A stretch of DNA of 64,000 nucleotides from Cyrtodaria siliqua (lineage: Eukaryota > Mollusca > Bivalvia > Adapedonta > Hiatellidae), in contig JAWPHD010008287.1 of the NCBI GenBank assembly GCA_037043455.1, positions 53,086 to 117,085 on the forward strand. The letters run 5' to 3'. The notes under the pieces were generated by a model, which worked only from the letters and a program-made list of their open reading frames with translations, did not search any database and was not told the DNA's origin. The position numbers and the translations under genes are program-made. This document shows positions 10,181 to 21,129 of the stretch, in pieces. Each line of letters begins with the position of its first letter. The first letter of the stretch is position 1.

Positions 10181-11794
10181 CCCACAATTTTGGAGTGGTT
10201 TTTAAGATACCGGTAACAATAACCTGCTATTCATAGTTTTGATATAGCATCATCAAAAAAATCTGACCAATCAGTGACCACAAATAAAACATACCAATAC
10301 ATTCTGGTAGGTGATAAACTCGGTCTTTATCCTTGTTGTTCAACCAAGTTTACTGTTAAAATTAAGGTATCTACAGTGTGATTCCTTTAAAACCATGCAT
10401 ATGTCATGCACATTCGTTCCAATTGATTCAATATATGTATCTTTCAAAATCAAAATCTTGAATATTATCGTATTTTTACTCTGCCAAAGATTTTTATTTT
10501 AATATAGAACCTAAGGATAAAAACCGAGAAAGACAAATTTTATCACCTACTGAAAATAAGATAAAATCTCAACATCTCTGCAATAGAAATTTATGAATGT
10601 CTGTAAAGAATTTGCGATATTACATTTGACTAAACCTTGAATCTCGCACGTGTCTACATTAAACTTGCCAAAGAGAAGGATATCACATTGTTCAAGTAAT
10701 TTTTTTCCAACAACTTATTTCCATGTTCATCTTGAATCAATGTTTTATACCCGGGATTCTCAATAGACTTTAAAAGTGAAGATTTATATGACCCTTGACT
10801 CAAAAATCCCAAGGGTCAAAATTGAATGACAAAAGTCAAATATAAATCAAAACAAATCGAAGCGGCGTTTTATAAAACATCCTATAATAACTTTAATTTT
10901 AGTGAATTCTGTAAATATTTTAAGAAAGGATATGCATTTGAACTTAAAAAACTACTATTCCATTTTACAATAATGTGTCGTTATGTCAAAGATTCAAGTT
11001 ATGTAACTAAGGCTGTTTAATAAATTAGGGTCCATATTTGTTAATATTATAAGTCATTGGTGTTATTATATATTATAAGTTATTGGTGTTATTATAACAC
11101 AAGCTCTCTTATTTTTGCTTCTTCGGGGTCAGACAGTGCAACCTCAGACAGTGCATCCACAACAGGCCGTTTCGTAGACTGCGACGACATAAACGAAAAT
11201 ATACTTCTTTGCACCATTTGTGTATTGAACATACATAAATTAATAAAGTCCGTTACAAGATAGCACAGAAATAGTACGTAAACACAAAATATCAAAAGTT
11301 TTGACTGAATGATAACCCAGGTTAAAAAACGCTATGTATGAACAAACAACAGACACAAATAAAGTCAGTTTTATATTTGCCGATTTTATCTTTTCAAATG
11401 TTTGACCGCTAGCATTTGTTTTATCTCAGTTCAGTCTAATTAACCGGTAATCAATCAGAAGCTGGTAGCAATCAATTAAACAGTTAATCCAATCCTGGAT
11501 AACACAGTGACACCATTTACAGACAGGTTATTTCCACCTGTGTCCAACAGGCTGCGACAGCAGCGAATTTAATTGGTCGAGAGGCGATCAAGGTCGTCAG
11601 GCAAAGTGTCAATCACTGTTATGCAGCGCGTGCTCATTGTTGTGATGTTTGTACTATCGAAAATAGGTACAGATGCTTGGAAGCAAACACACGCACATCA
11701 TAAAAACTTGGCCACAAAATAATTCTTAAAATCTTTGAAATCATGGATTCTAGGTCTTGTAATGTTTTACAATTTATAATTTCTTCTTTTCCAG

Positions 11795-12118
11795 AACAAA
11801 TTGCTGCCAACTTATCAATGGAAATACGTCGTTTGCAGAAGAGGAAACAGTTACAATACCCCGGCTGTTCAAGCCCACCACCCTCCCAGTCATGTTCTAA
11901 TGAAAGTGTCGCATCTATGTCTGCCATGGAAAGTTCAAGTGTTCAGAGTTTATCACAGTCCAGTTGCAGCGCATTTTTCAATTCTCTCTCACCCAACAAA
12001 CGTGACATTCCTCTGTTTACATTTAAACAAGTTAGCATGATCTGTGAGCGCATGTTGAAGGAGCGAGAGTCGCAGGTCCGTGAACAGTATAACACAGTCC
12101 TCACATGTAAAATGGCAG
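11795..12118 (+). CDS. akirin: Akirin, coding exon 2 of 4
   Basis: This exon completes codon 59 and encodes residues 60-166, plus the first base of codon 167. It starts EQIAANLSMEIRRLQKRKQL, matching the conserved EQI..I..E.kR.Q.Rr akirin helix. A long Ser-rich low-complexity linker follows (about residues 82-123). Then comes the conserved LFTFKQVSMICERMLKERE segment leading into a C-terminal helical region (VREQYNTVLTCKMA). Splice sites are TTTTCCAG before 11795 and GTATGT after 12118, phase 1 on both sides. The Ser-rich linker is the divergent part of the family; both conserved blocks are intact. Confidence 0.95.
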
Positions 12119-12287
12119 GTATGTAGCAACTAGCATTTTCATTTCTCTTTTGTCAAGTGTCTGAAAGAACAAAATAATGCCCCTCATATCTGACACTGCT
12201 CAGGGATGGTATCATGTTAGAAACTATAATCAATGGTGATTGGAGAAAAATCTTAAAAAGAAGAACAATTCAAATCGGAGTATTAAT

Positions 12288-13875
12288 CAGGGCTCCGGAA
12301 ATATGGTTGCCCGACGCCCCGGGCAAGTGGATTTTGGGTGCGGGCAGGTGACCTTCGTAAAACTGGTTGTCCGTCACTTGCCCGATGGACGTTTCATTAT
12401 CAGATAAAAATCAAGGGAAAATTTGCCTGGACTGTGAAGTTTGCCGATAATTTCGTAGTTATTAACCACCCGTCGCCTTCGCCGCGAGCAATTACTGATA
12501 AGTGTCATAAAACTGACCTGTTAAAACTGACCTGTGTTGTTCGTTATTGTTTAATCCCTCCCACTTGACAGTTTATCAGAATTTGATTGGCCGAGGAACG
12601 CTTGGGGTGCCAATCTTCAATTGAAGACGTGCGGTCTTTAGAATTCGTATACCGTGTGAAATATACCACAGTAACGAGCCCCTCTATGCAGGAAGTAATT
12701 AAGTCACGCGCCAGATTAGTGTGAAATACACATCAGTGTGTAAATCAGTTATTGAGATGGTGTTGTCGCTTTGTATGTCGGTCGGTGTGTCGTAGGTAAT
12801 ATATTCTGTTCAATAATTAAAAATCATGACGCAACACTTAACCTAGTACTGTATCCATATTATCCAATCAAATAACCGATGTATTTTTATCAGCCAATGA
12901 AACAACTCCCGTTCACTACCACGTGGTAAAGTGAAACAATGGCGATTCAATCAAACCAATTTGTAAACAAGTAGGACAATTAAACGATTATGGCAATTTG
13001 ACGGCGTTGTTTGATGAGCAAAGAAACTATCGACGCATGTCGTAATGAATAGCTAGGTGTGCATCTGTTTCTATTTCAAAATGCCATGTTTGTTTTTAAT
13101 GAATCCGAGATCAATGACGGAACGGCGTGTTTTTGTTTTGAACTTGTATCGAAGATGTGCTTCGACCTTGGCTAGTTTCGATAATTATTCGAAGAAATGC
13201 AATTTGGCATCTCAAAAGATATTAACAGAAAAACAACTACAGTACCAGTCAAATTTAGGCATAAACCGTGCTAATAATTTCCAACACATAAGATTTATCT
13301 ACATGAATTATATAACGAAAGTGAAAGTAGGAAAAAAGTTCTGTTTGACCTAATGCATCATTCTTTTCATTCTTTTTATCTGGTGTAGTCTATAACAAAT
13401 GTAAAAGTAGAAACAAGTTTTGTTCGACCTAATGCATCTTTTTTTTGTTAACTGCCTGCCCTTTTGCACTAGGAGCAAGCATCTTGTACATCTTAATTCC
13501 ATAAGCATTAGGGTCTACCAATTTGTTACCAGGTTCATCAGTGATGTTATATCCTCGGGGTATCCTCACTGACACCCCACTCCCCCTCTCCCACCGGTGG
13601 AGGAAAACACTGATATGTGCACAATGGTCACAAGCTATAGCTCTGATCCTTCATGATTTAAGTCATTCATTTTACAATGAAATTATGTAAAAATTTATGA
13701 CAAAAAAAAACAGTGAGAGAAAAGGATTTAACTTAGCGTGCGGTCTCGACGTAGCTTTATTTTGGGGCAAGTGACTTTTGAAATTGGGGCAAGTGACATT
13801 TTGGGCAGGGCAAGTGTATTTTGAAAATCTACTTGCCCTGAGCAAGTGAATTTTCAAAATATTTCCAGACCCCTG
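12288..13875. mobile_element. CAGGG-type DNA element, 1.59 kb
   Basis: It begins CAGGGCTCCGGAAATAT and ends ATATTTCCAGACCCCTG, imperfect inverted repeats. It is flanked by the 5-bp direct repeat TTAAT (12283-12287 and 13876-13880). Subterminal stretches are rich in GGGCAAGT/ACTTGCCC motifs. No transposase frame was recognised, so it is non-autonomous. Family relatives lie at 1-60/3079-3145; similar CAGGGCTCC(A/G)GAAAT termini end near 16187 and start (as CAGTGCTCC) near 16870. Confidence 0.75.
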
Positions 13876-14127
13876 TTAATATAATACAATCAAGCCAGTG
13901 TTCAACCTGTTTTCTGCAACTAATTGGTTTCCGCTCACTAACTTTTGCAAGAGTGCATGTTTGTAATTAATATTTGGTGTGTAGCTGTGTAATTATAAAA
14001 GACAGGTCAAGTTCGATTTAGGTTAACGTTTCTCATTTTATGCAGTAGTTGTGGCCCCTTTTCGACTTAGTTTTCTGCAACAAATTGGTTTCCGCACAAT
14101 AACTTTTGAAAGGGTGCCTGTTTGTAA

Positions 14128-15268
14128 GGCCATTCTTAAAAAAGTGTTTGTTTGCTGTGCTCCGACCGACCGTCTAAAAAGGCAGCGACCGTTTTTTTAT
14201 AGCCTTTTCTGATTATTTTTTTTTTACTGAAAAATTATTCGTAAAGAAATAATGAGGTTATCCACAGACTGCATAACAGGGATAGAAACTAACTTTTAAA
14301 GCTTGGTTGCCCAAACGGGCAACCATCTTCTGGATTTTGGTTGCCCAGCTGAAAATTTATGAGCCCAGATTTTCTGGATTTTTCTTTTTGACACACTAAC
14401 AAACACATTAACAAACATGATTTTAACAAATTGACTTTTAATATTTAGGCCAAACAAAAAAATAGGTGTGTTTCCTATTGCAAGCTCTAGGGTCAGTAGG
14501 TAGGCATATTTATATTCTATAGTTCACTAGTCTGATCATGGCCATTACAGTTACTCTGGCATGGTATATATTTCACCCTTTTCCTGTGAAAAATTCCTCT
14601 CTATATATTAGAAAATGTTAAACTACAATACAGGAAAACAGCATACTTTTTGCAATCCCCTTCCTGAATTCTTCCTGAAGGCCCTGGCCCCAGTCACCTA
14701 AAAGCTGACTAGTGCCCTTAAAGATTCCCCCGTGAAAGTGTTATTTGTATAACATCAAATACCGTAACGTTCGCGCTCCTTGAAATTAGAACGGGAGCCG
14801 CATTTTAGAATGGCCCAAAACGGAAATGCGTCAATTTCCCAATATCCGGTTGACTTAAATTGCATTTTATCGTTGAATAAACAGAGTTGCGACTATTTAC
14901 TGCATTTAATCGCTTAATAAACTGTGTAAGAAATATTTTCTTTGTTGTTTTCTACTGAAATGTTATTCGTCACACATTGACGAATAATGCCGAGGAAATC
15001 GACTTTAGCTTGTCGAAAAAGCTAGTCGCCCGGGCGGACTACCGACTTATGAAATCTACTCGCCCAGCTTGAAATTTAGTCGTCCCGGGCGAACGGGCAA
15101 CCGTTAGTTTCCATCCCTAGCATAATCATACATTGAGATAGGAAATTATGATTTGTAAAAATGCTGAACCAGGACCACAGCAAAAAAAAAGAAAAAAAAA
15201 GACCTACCTACCCACTTAAAAAATTCAGGGTCGGAGCACAGCAAACAAATATTTTTTTAAGAATGGCC
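14128..15268. mobile_element. PIF/Harbinger-like MITE, itself interrupted
   Basis: The termini are GGCCATTCTTAAAAAA...TTTGCTGTGCTCCGACC and the inverse at the right. TAA is duplicated at 14125-14127 and 15269-15271; the uninterrupted tandem unit reads GTTTGTAATTAAT, so the empty site is visible. It is a copy of the 277 bp MITE at 19604-19880 in opposite orientation. Its sequence resumes after an 844 bp insertion (14277-15120). Confidence 0.85.
14277..15120. mobile_element. CAGGG-type element nested in the Harbinger MITE
   Basis: The ends are CAGGGATAGAAACTAAC and GTTAGTTTCCATCCCTAG, imperfect inverted repeats with one extra base at the right. The flanks are CATAA (14272-14276) and CATAA (15121-15125), again a 5-bp duplication. 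Subterminal parts contain GGTTGCCCA(A)ACGGGCAACC-type motifs. Positions about 14565-14700 resemble the inverse of the interior of the MITE at 2318-2580. No transposase is seen. Confidence 0.75.
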
Positions 15269-16084
15269 TAATTAATATTTGGTGTGTAGCTGTGTAATTA
15301 TGAAATACAGGTCTAGTTCGATTTCGATCAACGTTGCTCATTTTATGCAGGAGTTGTGGCCCCTTTTCGACTTAGTTTTCTGCAACAAATTGGTTTCCGC
15401 TCAATAACTTCTGAAAGGGTGCATGTTTGTAATTAATATTTGGTGTGTAGCTGTGTAATTATAAAATACAGGTCATGTTCGATTTCGGTCAACGTTGCTC
15501 ATTTTATGCAGGAGTTGTGGCCCCTTTTCGACTTAGTTTTCTGCAACAAATTGGTTTCCGCTCAATAACTTTTGAAAGGGTCCTAGTTTGTAATTAGTAT
15601 TTGGTGTGTAGCTGTGTAATTATAAAATACAGGCCAAGTTCGATTTAGGTCAACATCGGTCAATTTCTGAAGGAGTTATGGCCCCTTTTCCGCTCAGTAT
15701 CTTTTGAAACGGTCCATGTTTTGAATTCATTATTTTTTTTGGCAAATTCATAGTTCTAGTAACTTGTACCGGGAGCATCTGTGTCCTAAGGACACATTTC
15801 TAGTTAAAAAGTGGTTTTATTGGCTAATCGACCCGATTTGAAATACTACACATCAATTGATTGGATAATGCCGACTGTCAATTAAGGTTCTTGGAGGATG
15901 GATTTACAGCATGTTTTGTTTTGATGTTGAAAATCGCCGATGCCCGCGGCGAAGGCTAATTAAATTACCTAAGCGAGTGCAATTAACAGATTATGAAACA
16001 TGGGGGATGTTTTATTACAGGTGCCTGACTGGCGCGTGTTTGTTATACACAGATCGTGTAATTTAGGCAGTGGGATTTATTTTG

Positions 16085-16187
16085 TTTTGTTTTTTTGGAC
16101 TAGTCCGACGGGCTAACTGCATGGAATTTTTTACAAGCCCGACTTCAATTTTGACTAGCCCCGGGCTATCCAATTTCTGGAGCCCTG
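16085..16187. mobile_element. Right terminus of a CAGGG-related element
   Basis: GACTAGTCCGACGGGCTA ... GACTAGCCCCGGGCTATCC ... TTCTGGAGCCCTG is the inverse of a CAGGGCTCCAGAAATTGGA terminus. A left end with matching flanks was not found, so the extent is unknown. Confidence 0.45.
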
Positions 16188-16707
16188 ATCGCGTAATCAT
16201 TGACAACCGAGTATGAATGCCATGCCCAAACACTGGAACTTCCTAAATGTTTCCCATTAACTTTCAAATTTGATATGCAGGAGGTTCAAACTTCCTAAAT
16301 TTGAACGTTAGTGGAAGCCCTGCTGTTACATGCCCAAAAAGACAGGGGTCGGTAGGTCAGATTTTTTCTGGATAGACCTCAATACCAGTGTGTTTCAAAT
16401 TAAGAAATAATAAATATGTACCTGTATTTCATCGGTGAATAAACTACAGTTTCTTTGTTACATAGTCTGTATTACATTGTCTTGTCTAATGAGATTAAGC
16501 AAGACAAGACAAAATTAAAATCTTTTGCAGATACATTATGAAGCATCATTTCAAAGGTAATTTTCAATTTTAATACAATCCAGTTCAAATAAATCACATC
16601 TTCTTCTAAAGGGTGATTTCTACCAGGTTGTTTATTCGCATGTTGTGTTAAATTAGGACTAAGTTAACATTTGCTATATAATATATTACATGTATGCCTC
16701 ATTTCAG

Positions 16708-16782
16708 AGCAATATGAAGCGTTTTTGAAGTTCAACCATGATCAAATCCAGAAAAGATTTTCAGGAGATTCAATAGCTAGTT
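16708..16782 (+). CDS. akirin: Akirin, coding exon 3 of 4
   Basis: The 75-nt exon completes codon 167 (E), encodes residues 168-191 and supplies the first base of codon 192. The translation QYEAFLKFNHDQIQKRF is the near-invariant C-terminal akirin motif; vertebrate members have QYDAFVKFTHDQI..R at this place. Splice sites are CATTTCAG before 16708 and GTAAGT after 16782, phase 1 on both sides. It lies between two termini of the CAGGG-related family (16187 and 16870). Confidence 0.95.
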
Positions 16783-16869
16783 GTAAGTATGAGACTATAT
16801 TTCATTGGATTTTTAAATGTACCTGTTTAGGAAATTAACTGAAAATTCTGGGGACACATTCTTTGGAAT

Positions 16870-16980
16870 CAGTGCTCCAAGAATTGGATAGCCCGACGCC
16901 AGGGGCTAGTCCAATCTGAATCCGAGCTAGACTCTCTTTCTAAAAAGGTTGCCAGTCGGGCTAGTCTTAAAACATTTTGG
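16870..16980. mobile_element. Left terminus of a CAGGG-related element
   Basis: It begins CAGTGCTCCAAGAATTGG, ATAGCCCGACGCC, GGGGCTAGTCC, the inverse of the terminus ending at 16187. The right end was not identified. Confidence 0.4.
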
Positions 16981-17331
16981 GGACAATTTCAAACTTTTCA
17001 AACTAAATTCCAACCAGAAATCGTGTTTTATTGCATGCAATTTGAAGCTTTATTTGTTGAAAAAAGTTCCAGGGCTTTTTTCCTTCTATAACAGGGGCCG
17101 AAATTCGACTTCACAATTTAAAATTGGTCATTTTTTTCACAACTGTGGCCGTTTTTTTTGGTAAAAAACATTTTTCCCCCATCTAACATTGTTTTTGTTT
17201 TGAATACATTTACATTATTTTGAATACATTTACATTAGAAAGTTTATCTAAAATGTACCATATTACCGTTCTAATTACTGCTGGTTTTTGCAGATGCCTT
17301 TTAATGATTTATTTCATAGAAAAGTTAGATA

Positions 17332-18258
17332 CAGTTGCTGCCACGCGATTTACGACTTTTTCGCAGCATCCCCGCGGCCGTTTTTCAAGCGAAGTCACAC
17401 ATCCCAGCGATCGTACAGCGGATTGGCACCCGAAATATCGCGGGGATTCCCCGCGATCGTAAAAATTGCAAAATCCAGTCTCGAAAGAAAGCAATCACCG
17501 CGATTTTCTGTGATAGGATCGCGGGGGAAATTAGAGCAGTGATCAATACAAAATGTAATAAAACTGATAAATACAATGAATAAATTTCGAAAGCAACACA
17601 TTTTCAAACGTTGAATGCATTTAATAACACATGTTATTCAGTTTTTGTTGTCCAAAAGTCGCATTTCTCTTCACCGGACATAAATTGGCTACCCACAATC
17701 CTTTGCTATGTGTGTACCTATTAACAAGGCGGCACTAATAACGGGTTTATGACCTGGAATTCTTTACATTTTTTTCGGATTATTTCTGACAGAAGAACCC
17801 ATCGATGTATTAATAATCAACTACAGAATAGTAAAATGTGTTGCAAATAACGATTAATTAAAAATATAATCCTAATTTCCAGTATAATAATTACTAATTG
17901 AATTTTATGTTCAGTCACTGCGAAGTTGGTTATAGGAACCGCCATATAACTATCGTGAATACTTTATCAGGGCATTTGAATTTTCCGAAAACAAAAATAA
18001 AATTGTCTTCAGCTTCGATTTTTTAATAGTTATTTAATAATAATGCATTAAATTGGCTGCAAAATTGTACATTGATACTGAAGGTAAATTGCGGTGATGT
18101 CCTGCGATTTCACACCCGGTAAAGCGGATCGCGGCAATTGTGTCGCGGTGGTCAAAAGTTATTGTCCCCGCGTTTAGTGGACTGTCCGTCGATCACGGGG
18201 ATAAAATCAGTGTGTCCGCGGTGAGATAAAATCCCCACGTTGAGTGTGGCAGCAACTG
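17332..18258. mobile_element. Tc1/mariner-like MITE, 927 bp
   Basis: The ends CAGTTGCTGCCAC and GTGGCAGCAACTG are perfect inverted repeats flanked by TA on both sides (17330-17331 and 18259-18260). A TA duplication and a CAGT start are typical of Tc1/mariner elements. Subterminal parts are CpG-rich with many CGCGAT/CCCCGCG motifs, unlike the AT-rich flanks. Several overlapping short frames here on both strands are by-products of that composition; no transposase is recognisable. Confidence 0.7.
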
Positions 18259-18475
18259 TACCATCAAATATACTGTATTATTTGATATGGTTTGCTCTTA
18301 ATTTTAATTCATGGAGTTTATTTTAAATACAAAGTGCTGTGAAAATGACTATGAGGGATTGTGCCACCCGCTCGAGTAGTTGCTTGCATGAAATTTATTT
18401 CTTTGCCATTATTGTACTTTTTCAAACTTAGAAGTATCAGATGCAAAACCGTCCTTTCAGTGGACTGGGTTAAGT

Positions 18476-18939
18476 CAGGGCATAAGCGACTGGGAGAAAT
18501 TTGCTAAACTTGCTAAAACTTCTTCTTCAAACTGCTTACTTCTCCCTGTCAGTGACTGGAAAGTTTCTGATATGATGATTACAGTGTTCTCCCCAGGCTA
18601 TTAAGGCATGTCACATTTAACATGCCTTCAGAGCCAAAATGCTTTTGCAACATGCCTTAATTTCAAAAAGACATGTAACACATTTTAATTCTTTCATTTT
18701 TGTTTGGCTTAAATAAGTAAAAAACACAATATATGGAATCACTAGCCTATTTCTTATATAAAGCAAGTGTCTCTAACAAACTACCCATACATAATAGGGG
18801 TCAGGAATAAGGATACACTCTGAAGCATATTTTCTATGATAAAAGCGACGCCTTGACAAATTCCTGGGGAGAACACTGTGATTGAAAACTTTATTTGGAC
18901 AAAACTTCTCCCTGGAATTTGGACCTGGCTTAAGCCCTG
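18476..18939. mobile_element. CAGGG-type element split by a younger insertion
   Basis: The termini are CAGGGCATAAGC...CTGGGAGAA and TTCTCCCTGG...GCTTAAGCCCTG. Flanking duplications are unclear (TAAGT at the left; AATAAGT at the right). Its body is interrupted by 18581-18879. Confidence 0.55.
18581..18879. mobile_element. 299-bp MITE nested in another element
   Basis: The ends ACAGTGTTCTCCCCAGG and CCTGGGGAGAACACTGT are perfect 17-bp inverted repeats. They are flanked by GATT on both sides (18577-18580 and 18880-18883). It is non-coding and lies in akirin intron 3. Confidence 0.7.
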
Positions 18940-19159
18940 AATAAGTATACATGTATATCCAGTTTAACAGTACATGTAGAAATATCTAGCATTATAGCCA
19001 CATTTTGTATTCATGAATATAGTGACATGGTGTTCATTACCTAATTTGTTTTAAAATATCCTATCTGTGGCTTCAGTGATAACAGGCAGCCAGTGGTAAA
19101 CATTTGAATTACTTCTCTCACCAAACTCCTAAAGAGATATTTTAACACTTGTATTACAG

Positions 19160-19170
19160 ATGTGTCGTGA
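19160..19170 (+). CDS. akirin: Akirin, coding exon 4 of 4 (11 coding bases)
   Basis: After the acceptor GTATTACAG, the bases AT complete codon 192 (Y). GTG and TCG encode V193 and S194, then TGA stops. The protein thus ends SYVS, the invariant end of akirins, which confirms the acceptor choice despite the tiny coding part. The exon continues into the 3' UTR. Confidence 0.93.
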
Positions 19171-19603
19171 GCCCGGCCTGTCGTTAGATGGTAGATTAGC
19201 TATTTGTATGGTGTGAGTGGCTGTGTGCCTAGTATTTCAAGTTGAAGACTGAATGTGGACTCTGCACTTCATCAGAGCAAAGTCGAAGACCAAATGTGGA
19301 CTACTTTATCGGGGCAAAGTTGAAGACTAAATGTGGACTGTGCACGTTGTCGGGGCAAAGCATTTATCATCATCATAATTGTTATTTAATGTTTCACATA
19401 TTTGTTGTTGTTGATATTTGGATATTGAGTAACTGTTTTTAGACATTTAACACTTTTAAAAGTACGCTCTGTGCCACTGTTGATGGCATGGTCTTAATGG
19501 CTGATAATATTGAACTCTTATTAAAGAATAAATTTAAATTAACGAAATCGATATAATTTTCAAGGTTTATGTATTTGTCAGTCATTGAGCCTCTGTCACT
19601 CAA
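19171..19603 (+). other. akirin: Akirin 3' UTR with candidate poly(A) signal
   Basis: The first AATAAA downstream of the stop is at 19527-19532, about 360 bases after TGA. Three partial direct repeats of AAGTTGAAGACTAAATGTGG-like text lie at 19237-19345. Further AATAAA/ATAAAA motifs occur to 20270, so longer 3' UTRs are possible. Confidence 0.5.
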
Positions 19604-19880
19604 GGCCATCCTTAAAAAAATATTTGTTTGCTGTGCTCCGACCCTGCATTTTTTAAGTGGTTAGGTCGGTTGGTCTTTTTTTTTTTTTTTTTATGATTTT
19701 ATCATAATTTCTTATCTCAATGTATTAAAATGCAGTCTGTGGACCTCATTAATATTTCTTTACGAATAATTTTTTAGTTAAAAAAAAATAAGAAAAATTC
19801 CGAAAAGGCTCAAAAAATATCGGTCGCTGCCTTTTTAGACGGTCGGTCGGAGCACAGCAAACACTTTTTCAAGGATGGCC
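19604..19880. mobile_element. PIF/Harbinger-like MITE, 277 bp, intact
   Basis: The termini are GGCCATCCTTAAAAAA...TTTGCTGTGCTCCGACC and GGTCGGAGCACAGCAAAC...AAGGATGGCC. The flanking direct repeat is CAA (19601-19603 and 19881-19883). It is the uninterrupted reference for the copy at 14128-15268. Confidence 0.85.
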
Positions 19881-19883
19881 CAA

Positions 19884-20593
19884 TCAGTCAAATTTATGTA
19901 ATATATATATATATAATTATTTAAATTAATAGATAGCTGCTATTTATTTACACCTTTTCAAAGGACTTTAATATTTATCCTTTTACATTTTACAAAAGTT
20001 AATTGCAAAGAAATGCAATCTCTTTACTTTTGTTGTATTATAGACATGTGTTTTAGGTTTAGACTAGATTTAATAGCGTAGTATACGTTAACAAATGTAC
20101 ATTTTATGTCTTTAATGAACCAGATGGGTCCCATCTGGTTCCAGTTTGATTGTAATCAGCAGGTAGCTGTTGTTAAAACCATTCACTCTTTTGCCGTGTA
20201 TTTAATACCGTATTTTTCGTGTTTTTATTTACGGCCAAATATGTTCTAAGTTTTTAAATAAAAACTCAGCATGTCTTTGGTTTTGTAATTTGCAAATATG
20301 ATTTGTATGTTTTTTTATTTTGTATAATTGCAGAAAAAAATTAAAATATGAAGAGTAGATCAGATTGATTGAAGTGTGGAGAAATGAGATCAGTCAGCTA
20401 GCAATGTGTCTTTTTTTTTTTTTAACAGGAATAAAAGCATAATTAATATGGTAAAAGTACTGACTACCATTACCAATCTCTGTTTTTGTTATCTTTGGTA
20501 GTATTTAAGTGGAATATATTAGTGTTCCGATCCTTGAAATTATATATAATGATTGAAAGAAATTAGGTTAATTTACATCAATTTATTTAAGGC
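19884..20593. other. AT-rich flank, no gene seen
   Basis: It contains an (AT)n-like run near 19900-19912 and poly-T stretches. Nothing else was recognised. Confidence 0.5.
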
Positions 20594-20941
20594 ATTCTTT
20601 GAGTATCAGTTGTTAGGACTGTTCCACTAAAACATACCTGGGATCCCTGGAAGGCACTGTTGAAATTAAAGACTCACCCGTAGATGCAAAATTTAGTTAG
20701 AACCAAATTATTCTTTGAGTATCAGTTGTTAGGACTGTTCCACTAAAACATACCTGGGATCCCTGGAAGGCACTGTTGAAATTAAAGACTCACCCGTAGA
20801 TGCAAAATTTAGTTAGAACCAAATTATTCTTTGAGTATCAGTTGTTAGGACTGTTCCACTAAAACATACCTGGGATCCCTGGAAGGCACTGTTGAAATTA
20901 AAGACTCACCCGTAGATGCAAAATTTAGTTAGAAACAAATT
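20594..20941. repeat. Tandem triplication, 3 x 116 bp
   Basis: ATTCTTTGAGTATCAGTTG starts at 20594, 20710 and 20826. The units (through CATACCTGGGATCCCTGG and GACTCACCCGTAGATGC) are essentially identical, which implies a very recent expansion. Non-coding. Confidence 0.93.
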
Positions 20942-21129
20942 TCAAAAAAGGGGGTTCACCCATAAATGTTTATTAAATTGCCTTCCTGGGGTCATTATAC
21001 TGAAAAGGGTATTTCTCAATCTCTATATCTTGAACTATGGTATTCTCAGACTTCACATTTATTCCTGGGTGTATCGGAAAAGTTCTATTGCGATGACTGA
21101 TCTTTTCTTGTTTACACTTGTTATTCTGC

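Larger units (their letters stand above)
8879..11794 (+). other. akirin: Akirin intron 1
   Basis: The intron is 2916 bp, GTAAGC...TTTTCCAG, phase 1. It carries a LINE fragment (about 9550-10180). Positions 10787-10820 hold an imperfect palindrome (GACCCTTGACT ... CAAGGGTC). The rest (8879-9540 and 10200-11790) is AT-rich with no recognised gene; small duplicated TTATAAGT(C/T)ATTGGTGTTATTATA units lie at about 11048-11096. Confidence 0.85.
13905..15720. repeat. Interrupted tandem array, about 165 bp unit, about 4-5 copies
   Basis: The unit runs TTTTCTGCAAC(A/T)AATTGG, TTCCGCTCA(A/C)TAACTT, GTTTGTAATTAATATTTGG, TGTGTAGCTGTGTAATTAT, GTTCGATTT(A/C)GG and GTTGTGGCCCCTTTTCGAC. Copies lie at 13905-14127 and 15269-15720 and are separated by the insertion 14128-15268. 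The last unit is the most diverged. Confidence 0.85.
12119..16707 (+). other. akirin: Akirin intron 2
   Basis: The intron is 4589 bp, GTATGT...CATTTCAG, phase 1. Much of it is repeat-derived: a 1.6 kb CAGGG-type element, a tandem array holding a three-level nest of insertions, and other element termini. No other gene was seen. The small frames at 12338-12568 and 13057-13353 lie inside the element. Confidence 0.85.
16783..19159 (+). other. akirin: Akirin intron 3
   Basis: The intron is 2377 bp, GTAAGT...GTATTACAG, phase 1. It carries a CAGTGCTCC terminus near 16870, a TA-flanked MITE (17332-18258) and a nested pair (18476-18939 with 18581-18879). Confidence 0.85.

Noticed and set aside
17220..17607. 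Five overlapping open frames
   Set aside because: They fall in the CpG-rich end of a MITE in akirin intron 3 and occur in several frames on both strands, as expected from low stop-codon density.
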